DNA of 64,000 nucleotides from Bathynomus jamesi (Eukaryota; Arthropoda; Malacostraca; Isopoda; Cirolanidae): NCBI GenBank assembly GCA_023014485.1, contig JAJOZX010009084.1, positions 62,001-126,000 of the forward strand, in the 5' to 3' direction. This document shows, piece after piece, positions 33,634-44,052 of the stretch. A program made the translations under genes and the position numbers. Position 1 is the first letter of the stretch, and each line of letters starts with the position of its first letter. The notes beneath the pieces were generated by a model. The model was not told the DNA's origin and did not search any database. It saw nothing but the letters and a program-made list of their open reading frames with translations.

Positions 33634-35322
33634 TAGGGTGGTCCAAAAAAAAACAAAAGAAGAAATTTCCTTTCTCCAGAAGGGTATTTTTATTCCTTTA
33701 TACATAACTTAAAATCACACAAAATATTTTCCCCAAGAAACAGTATTTAGGGGTTGCCCCATGTGGAATCCATAAATCAGGGGTCTCACACAGTAGAAAA
33801 CAGTTATGCACTTGAAAAACTATGACATTAGAGCCGCCTTTGATAGAGTGGGGAGCTTCTTTCGGTGGTTTGTCACCAATTGAAGAAGGAACTGTTTCTG
33901 CTCTTCGTCCTTCATCAGCGTGTTGTTGTATTTTTGGATCAGGCTGATACCCCGTTCCGCCGTGTCATTTACTACTTCCATCCGAGAGGACCAATCCCAA
34001 AGTTCGTTGAAAAAAGGATCATCCATCCACTGTCCGGGAGGTTTCTCCAGAAAGGATTGAGATTTCGCTTTTCCTCCTTACATCAAAGAAGGAACTGGTC
34101 ATTTTAGTCACAAGGTCCTCCAACTTCATGTCTTCCACTTCATCCTTGATCTCTAGATGTCGAGGAGGGCCCGGTAACCGCAGACACTGTAGGTTCCGGA
34201 GCATTCTTTCCTTTGTCGCTGTGGTCACTCATTCGTCGAAAAAGGCTAAGGCAACCAGGTGCTCGGAGAGAAACCAAAGATGCCTGGAAAAGGCTGCGGA
34301 TGCTTTACTGGCCACAGTCTGATTTGGGGAAGTCTTGAGCAGAGACAGAAGTTTGATGTCGTTGTAGGGGGCTTGAATTCCAAGGGACACTTTGTTCCAT
34401 TGTCTGATGTAAACGAGACTCACAAACAGAGCGAAGTTGGTTATGTTCCTGGCTTCTCATGGTGTCAGCTTGAAATGAGCTTGGAAAAGGAATATCTTCA
34501 ACACATAAATTCCTTTCCCCATCCAATGAGCATGGTATGTTGGGCTGGGAGCTTGAAATGACTCGTTCCCACTTCCTCCTCCAAGGAACAAGAGATAAGC
34601 ACAAGAATTCTTGATAATTGTCCCTTGGTTGCTGCGCTTCAAGTGCATAATAATCCAGCATCTCTTTCCGCAATCTGCTCAATACTGGATCCTGGAAGAG
34701 TTCATCGGTTGCTGCAACACACGCATCTTGATTTATCGATGGCCATTGTTTCTGAAATCGCTTGAAGAGTCCGGATTCTGGACCTCCAGATGGACGGAAG
34801 ATACAGGACTAGACATCGGACAGCATGATTTCCATGACATGGTGATGGCAAGCAATCCAGACCAGCTCGGTTCCTAGAGCTGCTTCAATTCTGATGCAAG
34901 CTCCTGTGTGAAGCCATGTGTTGCTGGCTATTGTATCAAATACGAGTCCTTTGATTTGAGACCTGAGATTCTATTTCTCAATTGCTTCAACACAAGCATT
35001 CGCCTGAGACTCCCCAGTACCTTTGTCTATCTTTGGAATTCCCAAAAGCTTCTTGTGGCCATTTCCAGTGACAAGGACAGCAATTCTATCAATGCTTGCC
35101 TTGGATCTGTTGATATCTGGCAATAGTTTGCCATCCCAGTGTAAAAGAAGAGGTCCCTCCAAAGAAGATTCCTGGTCTTCTGCTGCTGCCATTTCCTGTC
35201 TTCCTTGTCTTCTAGACTGCCTGATTGAACTTCGGGAGAGTGTGAGCTCTGAAAGATTATGTCCAAGCACTTCAGCAATGGCTCCAGCATAGTTTTTTAC
35301 TATAATATTTTGGACCACCCTA
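33634..35322 (-). mobile_element. hAT-like element inside the Tigger
   Basis: Ends TAGGGTGGTCCAAAA and TTTTGGACCACCCTA, flanked by GTGTGGAG at 33626-33633 and 35323-35330. Length about 1.7 kb, filled by a degraded minus-strand transposase. Confidence 0.9.
33820..35318 (-). pseudogene. Degraded transposase of the nested hAT-like element
   Basis: Minus-strand pieces in order: LLLHWDGKLLPDI and GNGHKKLLGIPKIDKGTGES (about 35030-35165), GLVFDTT..N..GACIRIEAAL and CHHHVMEI (about 34830-34950), a middle region with SLVYIRQWNKV (about 34400), and NDTAERGISLIQKYN with EEQKQFLLQLVTNHRKKLP (33830-33960). At least four frames are used. The 8-bp duplication supports hAT; the protein family is tentative. 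Confidence 0.7.
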
Positions 35323-36059
35323 GTGTGGAGTCATTCAAAAGTTTTAAAATGAATGACTGTTTCAAAAGTGTTCACAGTACAGAAACTTTGTGAGTTCTTT
35401 CAAAAGCTTAACTCAGCTCTCAATATCCTATCCAAAGAGGACTTTGATTTTGCAAGAAGCAGCAAGGTCCGATGAGCAGTTGAAGTTGATGATGTAGCTT
35501 GCTACCAAATCATGTTTGATGACAAAGTCCAAAACACAAAGCAGCTTAGCTCGGACCAGTTTCTTGTGGAACATAATCCAAAGGATTTTAAGCCATTAAC
35601 ATCTGCCACTTATGTTCATTCATCATCTGCGCAAGAAGTTTCTTCAGATGATGAATAAATCCTCCATTCAGTGTCCTTTGTACATAGACTTTGTAAATAC
35701 TTCGTTATATAGATACTGTTAAGGAATTAGGAATTAAGAAGACATCTTTACTCAACCAAACCCTCCCTGTAATGATTGACTGAATATGTATAAGGTAAGA
35801 TTAAACATAGTGTTTTTGTACTATTATTGGTTTTGCTGGTTGGTTTATTTACCAATTTACCCAAACTTAATCTTGCATTATATATAAACATCTATTTTAT
35901 ATACGTATTTTAGCTCTATAGTAAGAGTAATGTCTTCGATCATTGGTCTGGGAACCTAACAAAATTTATAACATGGGTTTCTATGGGATTATTGCTTTCA
36001 GTTTATGCACCAATTTCCAGGAATGTAATGACTGCATAAATCGGGGGCCACCTGTATAA

Positions 36060-36420
36060 TAAATTAAAAACCCAAATTTCATTCTATATAGCAGCTGTAA
36101 GACCAACAATTTAATACTCCCACACATTATGGCAGACCTAAACCACAGATGCAAACATAGAGATGCATGTTGAACTAGCCCTTAACTCATTTCTTCACAT
36201 TGGTGTGATGGAAAGTATAGGTTGCATTCAAGCCTTTTATAGTACAAAAAGACTCATGGTTTAGAGAAAAGTTGTTAGAAAATGAATGAATTAGCCATGT
36301 TTATTTTAATCTGAAAATATCTTGAGGTAAAAGGCAATGGTAAGAAAAGAATGGTGTGAAAATATGAGTAAATTAGAGAACTTTAAAAAAATGTTTTGGC
36401 ATTTGATTAGTAAAATTATT
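36060..36420 (+). pseudogene. Weak LINE-like RT tail
   Basis: Reads like FYIAAVRPTI.YSHTLWQT, which resembles the segment after RT in LINE proteins, then decays with stops. Low-confidence call; the rest of this stretch up to the zinc-finger exon is non-coding. Confidence 0.3.
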
Positions 36421-36527
36421 AACATATTTCATTGCAAGGAAATATAAACTTAAATATCATGGTCTTTAGCTGAGTAATTGGCTGATAAATTGAGTGTTGT
36501 AATTAATTTTATGCAACTTATTTGCAG

Positions 36528-38252
36528 GGATCCAAACTAAAGCAAAACTCAGAAACAAAATCAGAATCTCAAAGAACTAAATCTTTTGGCTTTTGGAAAC
36601 ACACACAAAATGATTGCACTCCAACTTCAAATAATGTCATAAATTTACTTAATTTTGAACAGAATGAAAACCAGTTCATAGGAGAGAATATATTCAGGTG
36701 TTCTGTTTGTCCATATCAGACGCAACACAGGGGAAATTTTGAACAACATTTAAGAGTTCACACTGGAAAAAAAACCTTCAAATGTGAGATTTGTTCTTAC
36801 ATGTCAGCATACAAAAGTAATCTTCAACGACATTTGAAAGTTCATACTGGAGAAAAACCTTTTAAATGCGATATTTGTTCTTTCACTGCATCACAGAAAC
36901 GTAGTCTTGAATACCATTTAAGAGTTCATCCTGGAGAAAAGCCTTTTAAATGTGATATTTGTTCTTATACTACAGCATACAGTCATCATCTTCAACGACA
37001 TTTGAGAATTCATACTGGAGAAAAACCTTTTAAATGTGATATTTGTTCTTACACTGCATCACGAAAAGGTACTCTTAAAGACCATTTAATAATTCATACT
37101 GGAGAAAAGCCTTTTAAATGTGATATTTGTTCTTACACTGCATCACAGAAAGGTACTCTTAAACACCATTTAAAAATTCATACTGGAGAAAAACCTTTTA
37201 AATGTGATATGTGTTGTTACACTACAGCATACAAAGGCAGTCTTCAAATGCATTTAAGGGTTCATACTGGAGAAAAGCCTTTTAAATGTGATGTTTGTTC
37301 TTACACTGCAGCATATAAAAATACTCTTAAACAGCATTTAAAAGTTCATACTGGAGAAAAGCCTTTTAAATGTGATATTTGTTCTTACACTGCAGCATAC
37401 AAATTGAATCTTCAACGGCATTTGAAAGTTCATACTGGAGAAAAACCTTTTAAATGTGATATGTGTTATTACACTGCAGCATGCAAAAGTAGTCTTAAAA
37501 AGCATTTAAGGGTTCATACTGGAGAAAAGCCTTTTAAATGTGATGTTTGTTCTTACACTGCAGCATCTAAAAGTACTCTTAAACACCATTTAAAAGTTCA
37601 TACTGGAGAAAAACCTTTTAAATGTAATATTTGTTATTACACTACAGTATGCAAAAGTAGTCTTCAAAAGCATTTAAGGGTTCATACTGGAGAAAAGCCT
37701 TTTAAATGTGATATTTGTTCTTACACTGCAGCATACAAATTGAATCTTCAACGACATTTGAAAGTTCATACTGGAGAAAAACCTTTTAAATGTGATGTGT
37801 GTTATTACACTGCAGTATGCAAAAGTAGTCTTAAAAATTTAAGGGTTCATACTGGAGAAAAGCCTTTTAAATGTGATATTTGTTCTTACACTGCATCACA
37901 GAAAGATACTCTTAAACAGCATTTAAAAGTTCATACTGGAGAAAAAAGTTTTAAATGTGGTATTTGTTCTTACACTACATCACAGAAACGTAATCTTGAA
38001 TACCATTTAAGAGTTCATACTGGAGAAAAGCCTTTTAAATGTGATATTTGTTCTTATACTACAGCATACAGAAGTCATCTTCAACGACATTTGAGAATTC
38101 ATACTGGAGAAAAACCTTTTAAATGTGATATTTGTTCTTACACTACATCACAGAAAGGTACTCTTAAAGACCATTTAAAAGTTCATACTGGGGATAGGGG
38201 ATTTGAAAGAATACTTCCCATGTGGTCCCAGGGTGTCGTAAAAGGCGACTAA
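36528..38252 (+). CDS. C2H2 zinc-finger protein, 18 tandem fingers (terminal-exon-like)
   Basis: A probable DNA-binding regulator. The exon starts after a TTATTTGCAG acceptor at 36527 and stays open to a stop at 38252. A short Ser/Asn-rich lead (about 60 residues) is followed by 18 fingers of about 28 residues, mostly with the TGEKPFKCDICSYT linker and start. Finger 14 (about 37795-37845) has lost two residues, including its first zinc-binding His. After finger 18 the frame runs into a dispersed repeat for about 20 codons (GFERILPMWSQ) and stops. Upstream exons and start codon were not found. It may be a host gene; lineage-expanded arrays like this are common in arthropods. Confidence 0.85.
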   Translation, partial: GSKLKQNSETKSESQRTKSFGFWKHTQNDCTPTSNNVINLLNFEQNENQFIGENIFRCSVCPYQTQHRGNFEQHLRVHTGKKTFKCEICSYMSAYKSNLQRHLKVHTGEKPFKCDICSFTASQKRSLEYHLRVHPGEKPFKCDICSYTTAYSHHLQRHLRIHTGEKPFKCDICSYTASRKGTLKDHLIIHTGEKPFKCDICSYTASQKGTLKHHLKIHTGEKPFKCDMCCYTTAYKGSLQMHLRVHTGEKPFKCDVCSYTAAYKNTLKQHLKVHTGEKPFKCDICSYTAAYKLNLQRHLKVHTGEKPFKCDMCYYTAACKSSLKKHLRVHTGEKPFKCDVCSYTAASKSTLKHHLKVHTGEKPFKCNICYYTTVCKSSLQKHLRVHTGEKPFKCDICSYTAAYKLNLQRHLKVHTGEKPFKCDVCYYTAVCKSSLKNLRVHTGEKPFKCDICSYTASQKDTLKQHLKVHTGEKSFKCGICSYTTSQKRNLEYHLRVHTGEKPFKCDICSYTTAYRSHLQRHLRIHTGEKPFKCDICSYTTSQKGTLKDHLKVHTGDRGFERILPMWSQGVVKGD

Positions 38253-38700
38253 AAATAAAGGACGGGTGCAGGGGAAACCCCCCACCTGTATGTAGCTTTC
38301 CACAAACAAGAACTGGATGTAATGTCTACTAAGGAAAGTTCACACACTGGCAGGATGTCACCCAGGATAAAAAGGTCCCCTCAACCCGCTTACGCACCAG
38401 GGTGGGTGAGGTGAGCAATGGTGCAACTTTTCTCAGTCCCAGAGGAGAAGATTCTTCACCAAAGGGATCAATGCGGGGGATCCCACCAGGTCAAGGTATT
38501 GACCCTGGACCCCAGCTTTTCCATCAGACGATGGGCCCAGCAAAAACATATGTCAGTATGACACAATAAACTGGACCATTGGAGAAAAGAAAAGAACGTA
38601 AGCCTAGCGACAAATCAACGCTAAGCCAAGTTCAGATATAGTTGAAGTGTTTGGCTTCGAGTGGAAGCCCCACTTACAGCTATTAAAAATACTAAAAGGA
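38195..38700 (+). repeat. Dispersed repeat, first copy
   Basis: About 500 bp starting GGGATAGGGGATTTGAAAGA with GTCGTAAAAGGCGACTA, ending near AAACCAAAAAAGAG. It matches 38896-39420 closely. The head resembles a repeat I remember from decapod genomes (recall, not searched). Confidence 0.85.
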
Positions 38701-38895
38701 GTATAAACCAAAAAAGAGAAAAACCTTTTAAATGTGGTATTTGTTCTTACACTGCAGCACAGAAAAGTACTCTTCAAAAGCATTTAGGAGTTCATAGTGG
38801 AGAAAAACCTTTTAAATGTGATGTTTGTTCTTACACTACAGCATGGAAAAGTTGCCTTCAAAAGCATTTAAGAGTTCATACTGGAGAAATCATCC
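38700..38895 (+). pseudogene. Two zinc fingers between the repeats
   Basis: Codes FKCGICSYTAAQKSTLQKH and FKCDVCSYTTAWKSCLQKH with intact Cys2His2 sets, then enters the second repeat copy. Same subfamily as the main array. Confidence 0.85.
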
Positions 38896-39420
38896 CTGGA
38901 GGTAGGGGATTTGAAAGAATACTTCCAACATGGTCCCAGCGTGTCATAAAAGACATCTAAAAATAAGGGATGGGGGAAACCCCTCCCACCTGTATGTAGC
39001 TTCCCACAAACAAGAATGGGATGTAATGTCTACTAAGGAAAGCTCTCACACTGGCAGGATGTCACCCAGGATAAAAAGGTCCCCTCAACCCGCTTACGCA
39101 CAAGGGTGGGTGAGGTGAGCAATGGTGCAACTTTTCTCAGTCAAAGGAGAAGATTCTTCACCAAAGGGATCAATGCAGGGGATCCCACCAGGTCAAGGTA
39201 TTGACCCTGGACCCCAGCTTTTCCATCAGACAATGGGCCCAACAAAAACATATGTCAGTATGACACACTAAACTGAACCATTGGAGAAAAGAAAAGAACA
39301 TAATCCTAGCGGCAAATCAACACTAAGCCAAGTTCAGATATAGTTGAAGTGTTTGGCTTCGGGTGGAAGCCCCACTTACAGCTATTAAAAATACTAAAAA
39401 GGAGTATAAACCAAAAAAGA
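38896..39420 (+). repeat. Dispersed repeat, second copy
   Basis: Starts GGAGGTAGGGGATTTGAAAG; over 90 percent alike by eye to 38195-38700. Each copy is entered from a finger at the same point after HTG. Confidence 0.85.
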
Positions 39421-39570
39421 AAAACCTTTTAAATGTGATATTTGTTCTTACACTGCATCACAGAGAACTCATATTTATCAGCATTTAAAAGTTCACACTG
39501 GAGAAAAACCTTTTAAATGTGATATTTGTTCTTACACTGCAGCACAGAAGTCATCTTCAAAGGCATTTTA
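39420..39570 (+). pseudogene. Two further zinc fingers, second one broken
   Basis: FKCDICSYTASQRTHIYQH and FKCDICSYTAAQK, after which a small deletion shifts the frame and removes the His pair. This ends the zinc-finger block. Confidence 0.8.
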
Positions 39571-39599
39571 GAGTTCATTCTGCTGGTCATAAAGAAACT

Positions 39600-39845
39600 T
39601 GGAGACAACACGCTAAGGCAGGAAGATACAGCAGAGAACTAGAAATGGATTATATAAATAAGATCCCTGGAATGGCTGAAATGGGACAGTGAAAGGTTGA
39701 TCCTTGGGGCACAAGACCAAGCACTGTATACCAACAGATTAAAAAAAATGGCTGGCATTAGTAATGATGATAAATGCAGATTTTGTACAGCTGAGATCAA
39801 AAGTGTAGCACATCTATCTGGGTGCCAGACTCTGCTGACTTGAAT
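39600..39845 (+). pseudogene. LINE ORF2 C-terminal fragment with CX2C zinc motif
   Basis: Codes EWLKWDSERLILGAQDQALY and DDKCRFCTAEIKSVAHLSGC, the Cys-rich end of several LINE RT proteins (a CRxC...H..xxC pattern). Confidence 0.7.
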
Positions 39846-40285
39846 GGGTGGAATCAAAGGCTTTTTGTTTCATCAATTCACCACCTCTTACTGACTGTCT
39901 TCAATCCCTCTCTCTCTCTCTCCACTATCACTATTATAACAGACACTGCTCTTCTGAACTCTCTATCTGCATGCCTCCCCCTTTAAGGAGAGCATGCAGC
40001 ACCTGACTTTCTACACTTTCTCATTCCTTTTCTATTGAACACTCTAATGCAAGGGTCAATCAGTTCTTCATCTTTCATCTACTCAACTGGTCAACTCTGG
40101 AACAATCTTCCTCAATCCATCTTTCCTCCTGTCTAAGCCCTCCAATCTTTCAAACGCAGTGTGTTTAGGCATCTCAAAAGCCCTGAACCTTGGTTTTGGC
40201 TCTCTTTTTTTTCTTTTATGGGGGAGGGAACTTCTGCAGATGTTCACCTTTGGCTCCTCTTTTCTACATAAAAACAAAGTTGGTT
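39845..40285 (+). pseudogene. LINE-like tail, copy 1
   Basis: Matches the complement of 63365-63801. The end codes YSTGQLWNNLPQSIFPPV, a stop, and ALQSFKRSVFRHL, like the WNxLP...FK...L end of CR1/Jockey-type ORF2. Confidence 0.7.
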
Positions 40286-40687
40286 TCTAAATTTCCTAAT
40301 GATACCAAGGTAGTTGTTCTAGTTACAAATATAGGAAATGCCTGTAGACTGCAGGGGGATCCTAATGGATTGGTTGCCTAGACTAGTAAATGCAACATAG
40401 GAAAACCAAGCTTATCCTTAACCTAAGATGATTAGAATACAGGGAAAGATTAAAGGAGCTGGGTATGTTTAGTTTTGAGAGATGATGTTTGAGGGGAGAT
40501 ATGTTTGACATTCAAAATGTTTTCAGGTTTGGACAATTAAGATGTATGTAACTTTTTCTCACTAGAGGCTGATGGGATAACTCATGGGCATAAGAAAATT
40601 AGAAAACAGACTTGTAGACTTGAGCTATGAAAAGACTTTTTCAGTCAGAGTAGTAGCAGGGCATACCTAAAGTGCACCCCCCTAATA
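40275..40687 (+). pseudogene. LINE (CR1/L2-like) RT fragment
   Basis: KFPNDTKVVVLVTN is a decayed KFADDTK catalytic box; RERLKELGMFSFER and CLRGDMFDIQNVF match the conserved part further downstream. The stretch between is shorter than in intact elements. Cut by the Tigger insertion at 40688. Confidence 0.7.
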
Positions 40688-41512
40688 CAGTAGACCTCAA
40701 GTAACGCTCAGGATGCATCCCTAGAAAATGGAGCGCTAACTGAATCAGCACAAAATGGGGTCATTATAGCATGTTTATATAAAAAGAGGTGAACATATAA
40801 ATTAAAGTAAAATAGTAATTACTCTTTTATTAACATATAAATGAAAGCAAACGAAGTATTTCTTGGTAGCAAGATATCATTTCAAGAACACCTCGCCTTG
40901 CTTGGAACTCCGCTCATAATCTGAATTGTGTTCAACAAACTGCCATGATTTCTGTGATTGTGGTGATGCTGTTGCTGAGGAATTCTGTTGTTAATTTTTT
41001 TACTGGTGTTTCCTCCTCACGATCAGATTCAGGTCTATTCTCAGTGCGTTGCTCTGCCAGCTCTTTAAGATCATTGTTGCTAAGACTCTCGCCATGAGAT
41101 TGTAGCAGTTCCTCAACATCTTTATTCACATCCATCATTCCCGCTTCATGTGCCAGCTCAGTGATGTTTAGCACGATTGAATTTTCTTCTATGTCTTCTG
41201 CTCCTTCCAAATTACCACATGCTTCTGGCCATACTTTCTTCCAGACCCCATTCATACATTGTGGTGTCACTTCATTCCAGGCTTCTTTGATATTATTTAT
41301 AGCATTCATAATGTTATAATCCTTCCAAAATTGCTTGATTGATTGTTGATTTTCACCATCTGTTTTCTCTATGAGGTTTTTAAATGTGCGGCGGAGATAA
41401 TACGCCTTAAAAACTTAGAAATAATCAGCAATAATGTCCACACGCTTGAGTTGCCAGAAAGCGCTATAGCGAAACAGCGCAGAGCAGGGCAGCGTTAAGC
41501 GAGGTACTACTG
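40688..41512 (-). mobile_element. Deleted Tigger/pogo element
   Basis: Ends CAGTAGACCTCAAGTAACGC and GCGTTAAGCGAGGTACTACTG, next to TA on both sides. The minus strand codes FWKDYNIMNAINNIKEAWNE, QCMNGVWKKVWPEAC and an acidic tail (40932-41400), the C-terminal part of the transposase. The catalytic and DNA-binding parts are missing. Confidence 0.88.
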
Positions 41513-41640
41513 TAATTTTAAAATTTAAATACACAGAAAAATACATTATGTTTGCAAGTAGATTTTTAAACAGTACAGTACTGTCATAAGCAAATTGGAA
41601 ATAAGGAAAATGCAGGACATTAAAAAATCAGTGAACAAGT
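41513..41640. other. Short spacer
   Basis: AT-rich, nothing recognised. Confidence 0.5.
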
Positions 41641-41656
41641 AATACTGCATTTTGTT

Positions 41657-42220
41657 TTATGCAAAAAACACAGGAAATCTAGTCTCAATGCTCAGCCTAT
41701 TCTTCAAAGGTAAATAGAGAGGATTCACAGTCTGCTTTTGAGCCTTAATTTCTGCAAATTGATCAGTGACATCATCAAAATTCACCTTCTTTGCATATTC
41801 ATGTTCAATTGAAAGTAAAGCCAGATTTGTCAATCTTGTCTGACTCATGGTCGAGCAAAAGAAATTTTTTATCAATTTTAATTTGGAAAAACTTCTTTCA
41901 CATGAAGCAATAGACACACACACAGTCAAAAGGAATCTCAAACACAGTGACAAGCTTGGCAATGCTGTCCATTTCTTTGCCTCTTCAACGCTGATTTTGG
42001 CAGCTTCCAAATGCCTCAGAAGTCGTCCAATTTCCACACTGATATCTTCAGAGAATTCATCGAAAATCTGAGTCAAATTTGGAATATACTTCCAAAGTTC
42101 TTCTTCTGTCGCAACAACCAAAGTGTTTGGCTGAATAACAGTGAAGATTGACAGAATTTGATCCATTGCCTTAGAATGAATCTCCAATTCTTGATGAAAG
42201 TGATCAAAACATTCAAACAA
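41657..42220 (-). pseudogene. hAT transposase C-terminal fragment
   Basis: 187 codons, ending at the stop. The region LPSLSLCLRFLLTVCVSIAS followed by CERSFSKLKLIKN and LTNLALLSIE is the hAT dimerisation domain of the ZMYM/P52rIPK-like kind. No catalytic part is seen upstream, where the sequence meets a LINE fragment. Confidence 0.85.
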
Positions 42221-42339
42221 ATTTTTTTTCTTACTTTGGAGAATTTTGTATTTGGTTTGAAAACTTGTACTGGTATTTCAACTCTCCCCATGGCACCCTC
42301 CTCCTGGCTGTCGCCCGGAGTGGACCCCCCCCCCCCCTC

Positions 42340-42480
42340 GCACCCCTCTTAATAGTAGATGTTTGGAATGACTTGCCATATAATGTGGTAAACAGTAGCT
42401 CATTAGTTAATTTTAAGCAAAATTTGAACACTTTCATGAAAGAGTTTGTAGATTGTAAATATTGTATATTCTTAGCATAA
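42340..42480 (+). pseudogene. LINE-like tail
   Basis: Codes IVDVWNDLPYNVVNSSSLVN and FKQNLNTFMKE, the WNxLPxxVV...FKxxLD end of CR1-type ORF2. Followed by a TAA and an AT-rich stretch. Confidence 0.7.
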
Positions 42481-42489
42481 GTTATGCAG

Positions 42490-43067
42490 GCTACTTTGGT
42501 TGTAGTAAATAGTTGTTGTGTTAATTGGCTGAATTGAGATTGATATTTTGCTAGATTTTATTATTATTATTATAAAATATACCTCATGACTTGGATAACC
42601 TTGATAGGTTCAAGTGGCTTTGTTTTCCAAATGAAATGTATTGTAATGACTTAGAGGTGCACTGGAACTTCATTCCAGCTGGTTAGTTCCAGCCAGAACC
42701 ACAAATTTTCAAGAGTTCCAGTCTTCTTAAATTATGTATTGTTTAAATTAAATAAAATTTAAAGAAAATGTGTACAATTTATTATCACTACTTTATTCTT
42801 GCTTATAATTATTCAACTATTAGTTGTAAATCATTCATTTGCGAATGGCACAAAGCTGTTTATTAAATATATTATGGGAAGCTGTAGGTTGTAGAGAGAA
42901 TTAGATAGACGAATATGCCTCAGACCTCATTGGCTTTTAGCTATCCAAAAATTTTTTGTCTTCTATTTCAATATACTTCACATTTACAGTCAGATCTATA
43001 GTTTAGGGGGCTAATATACAGAAAAGATGGCTCCTGGGTTCAGATAATCAATTATATTTTTATGCAG
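42490..43067. other. Unassigned AT-rich spacer, possible intron end
   Basis: No coding motif. It ends TTTTTATGCAG (43057-43067), which looks like a splice acceptor for the exon split by the piggyBac element. Confidence 0.4.
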
Positions 43068-43079
43068 TGGGTGTATTAA

Positions 43080-43557
43080 CCCTTCGCAGTCATCACTGTA
43101 ACATATGTTTTCTTGTTGTGGTCAAACCAGGTTTTTTTCAGGCATGTTTTACAGTAAAATTGTTTCTTTACGTCCTCCTGGAACTTTTCTATTACTGCAA
43201 ACTGCACAATCTTTTGAATTTGATTTCTTATTTGCTGTGATAATATGCAGTAACCCATTTAGTCTAATATCCTTTTCAAATGATGATGCTGTAGAATGTG
43301 GTCTCCTGACATGTTTTATTTCGGTGCGACCCTACCAACTGCAATATAAGATTTTCTCTATCCTTTTTATGCCGAATCACTGGTTCCCCTTTCCTTTCAC
43401 TTTCTAATTTCATAAGAATATAAGCATTCACTACTGATACATCAAGCAGCCAAAAAAACAGTTTCCTCCACCACTTGCTAGTTTTTCTCGCCATATTGTA
43501 ACTTGCACAGTAATGATCCACCCTATCGACGGGATGCAAGCTCAAAACTAAGTTCAA
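43080..43557 (-). pseudogene. piggyBac transposase C-terminal fragment (minus)
   Basis: Codes VDRVDHYCASYNMARKTSKW and WRKLFFWLLDVSVVNAYILM, the segment around the last catalytic Asp, then a Cys-rich end with QFYCKTCLKK whose stop codon lies in the terminal TTAA. Two frames. Confidence 0.8.
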
Positions 43558-44052
43558 AAAATCCCGAAACTTTTTGCTTTTGCTCTATTTTTACTAATTC
43601 TACAAGCACAAAATATTAAGAATTTCACTCACAGAAGAGTTGCCATTTAGTTATAAATGAAATTGAACAGTGGGGACCTACCCGCAAACATCTAAATTAA
43701 TTCTAAAAGGTAGGTCGGGTGACTCCCAACCATGACTCCAGATTCCTGGAGAAAAAGTAAATTTGGGTTTGGGTTTTGTTCATCCGCTAGACGTTATGCA
43801 ATTTTTTTGTGTATACATTCTTGTACAAACCAATTTTTTTAAATTACAAATTTAGTTATTTTAAGTTTAGTTGGTAGGGGAAGGTGAGTTGAGGCATCGC
43901 TGTTTGTTTGGTTATTTATAAACTCAGCTGTTATTAATTAATGTTAAATAGTTTATGATAATTTATGATATTGCTACAATTTACTATAATTATACCATAA
44001 AATACTGTATCATTTTATTTTTAATTTTATTTACCCTCTCTTTTAGTTTATC

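Larger units (their letters stand above)
32767..36054 (+). mobile_element. Tigger/pogo element interrupted by a hAT element
   Basis: The left end TGTGTGTGGCCCCTGGTTTA and the right end, complement of CAGGTGGCCCCCGATTTATG, are inverted matches next to TA dinucleotides. The 5' end lies in the (AT)n tract after the Penelope copy. A hAT element (33634-35322) lies inside. Confidence 0.85.

Noticed and set aside
36522..36527. TTG start codon for the zinc-finger protein
   Set aside because: The TTGCAG there is better read as a splice acceptor; the true start should be in an upstream exon.
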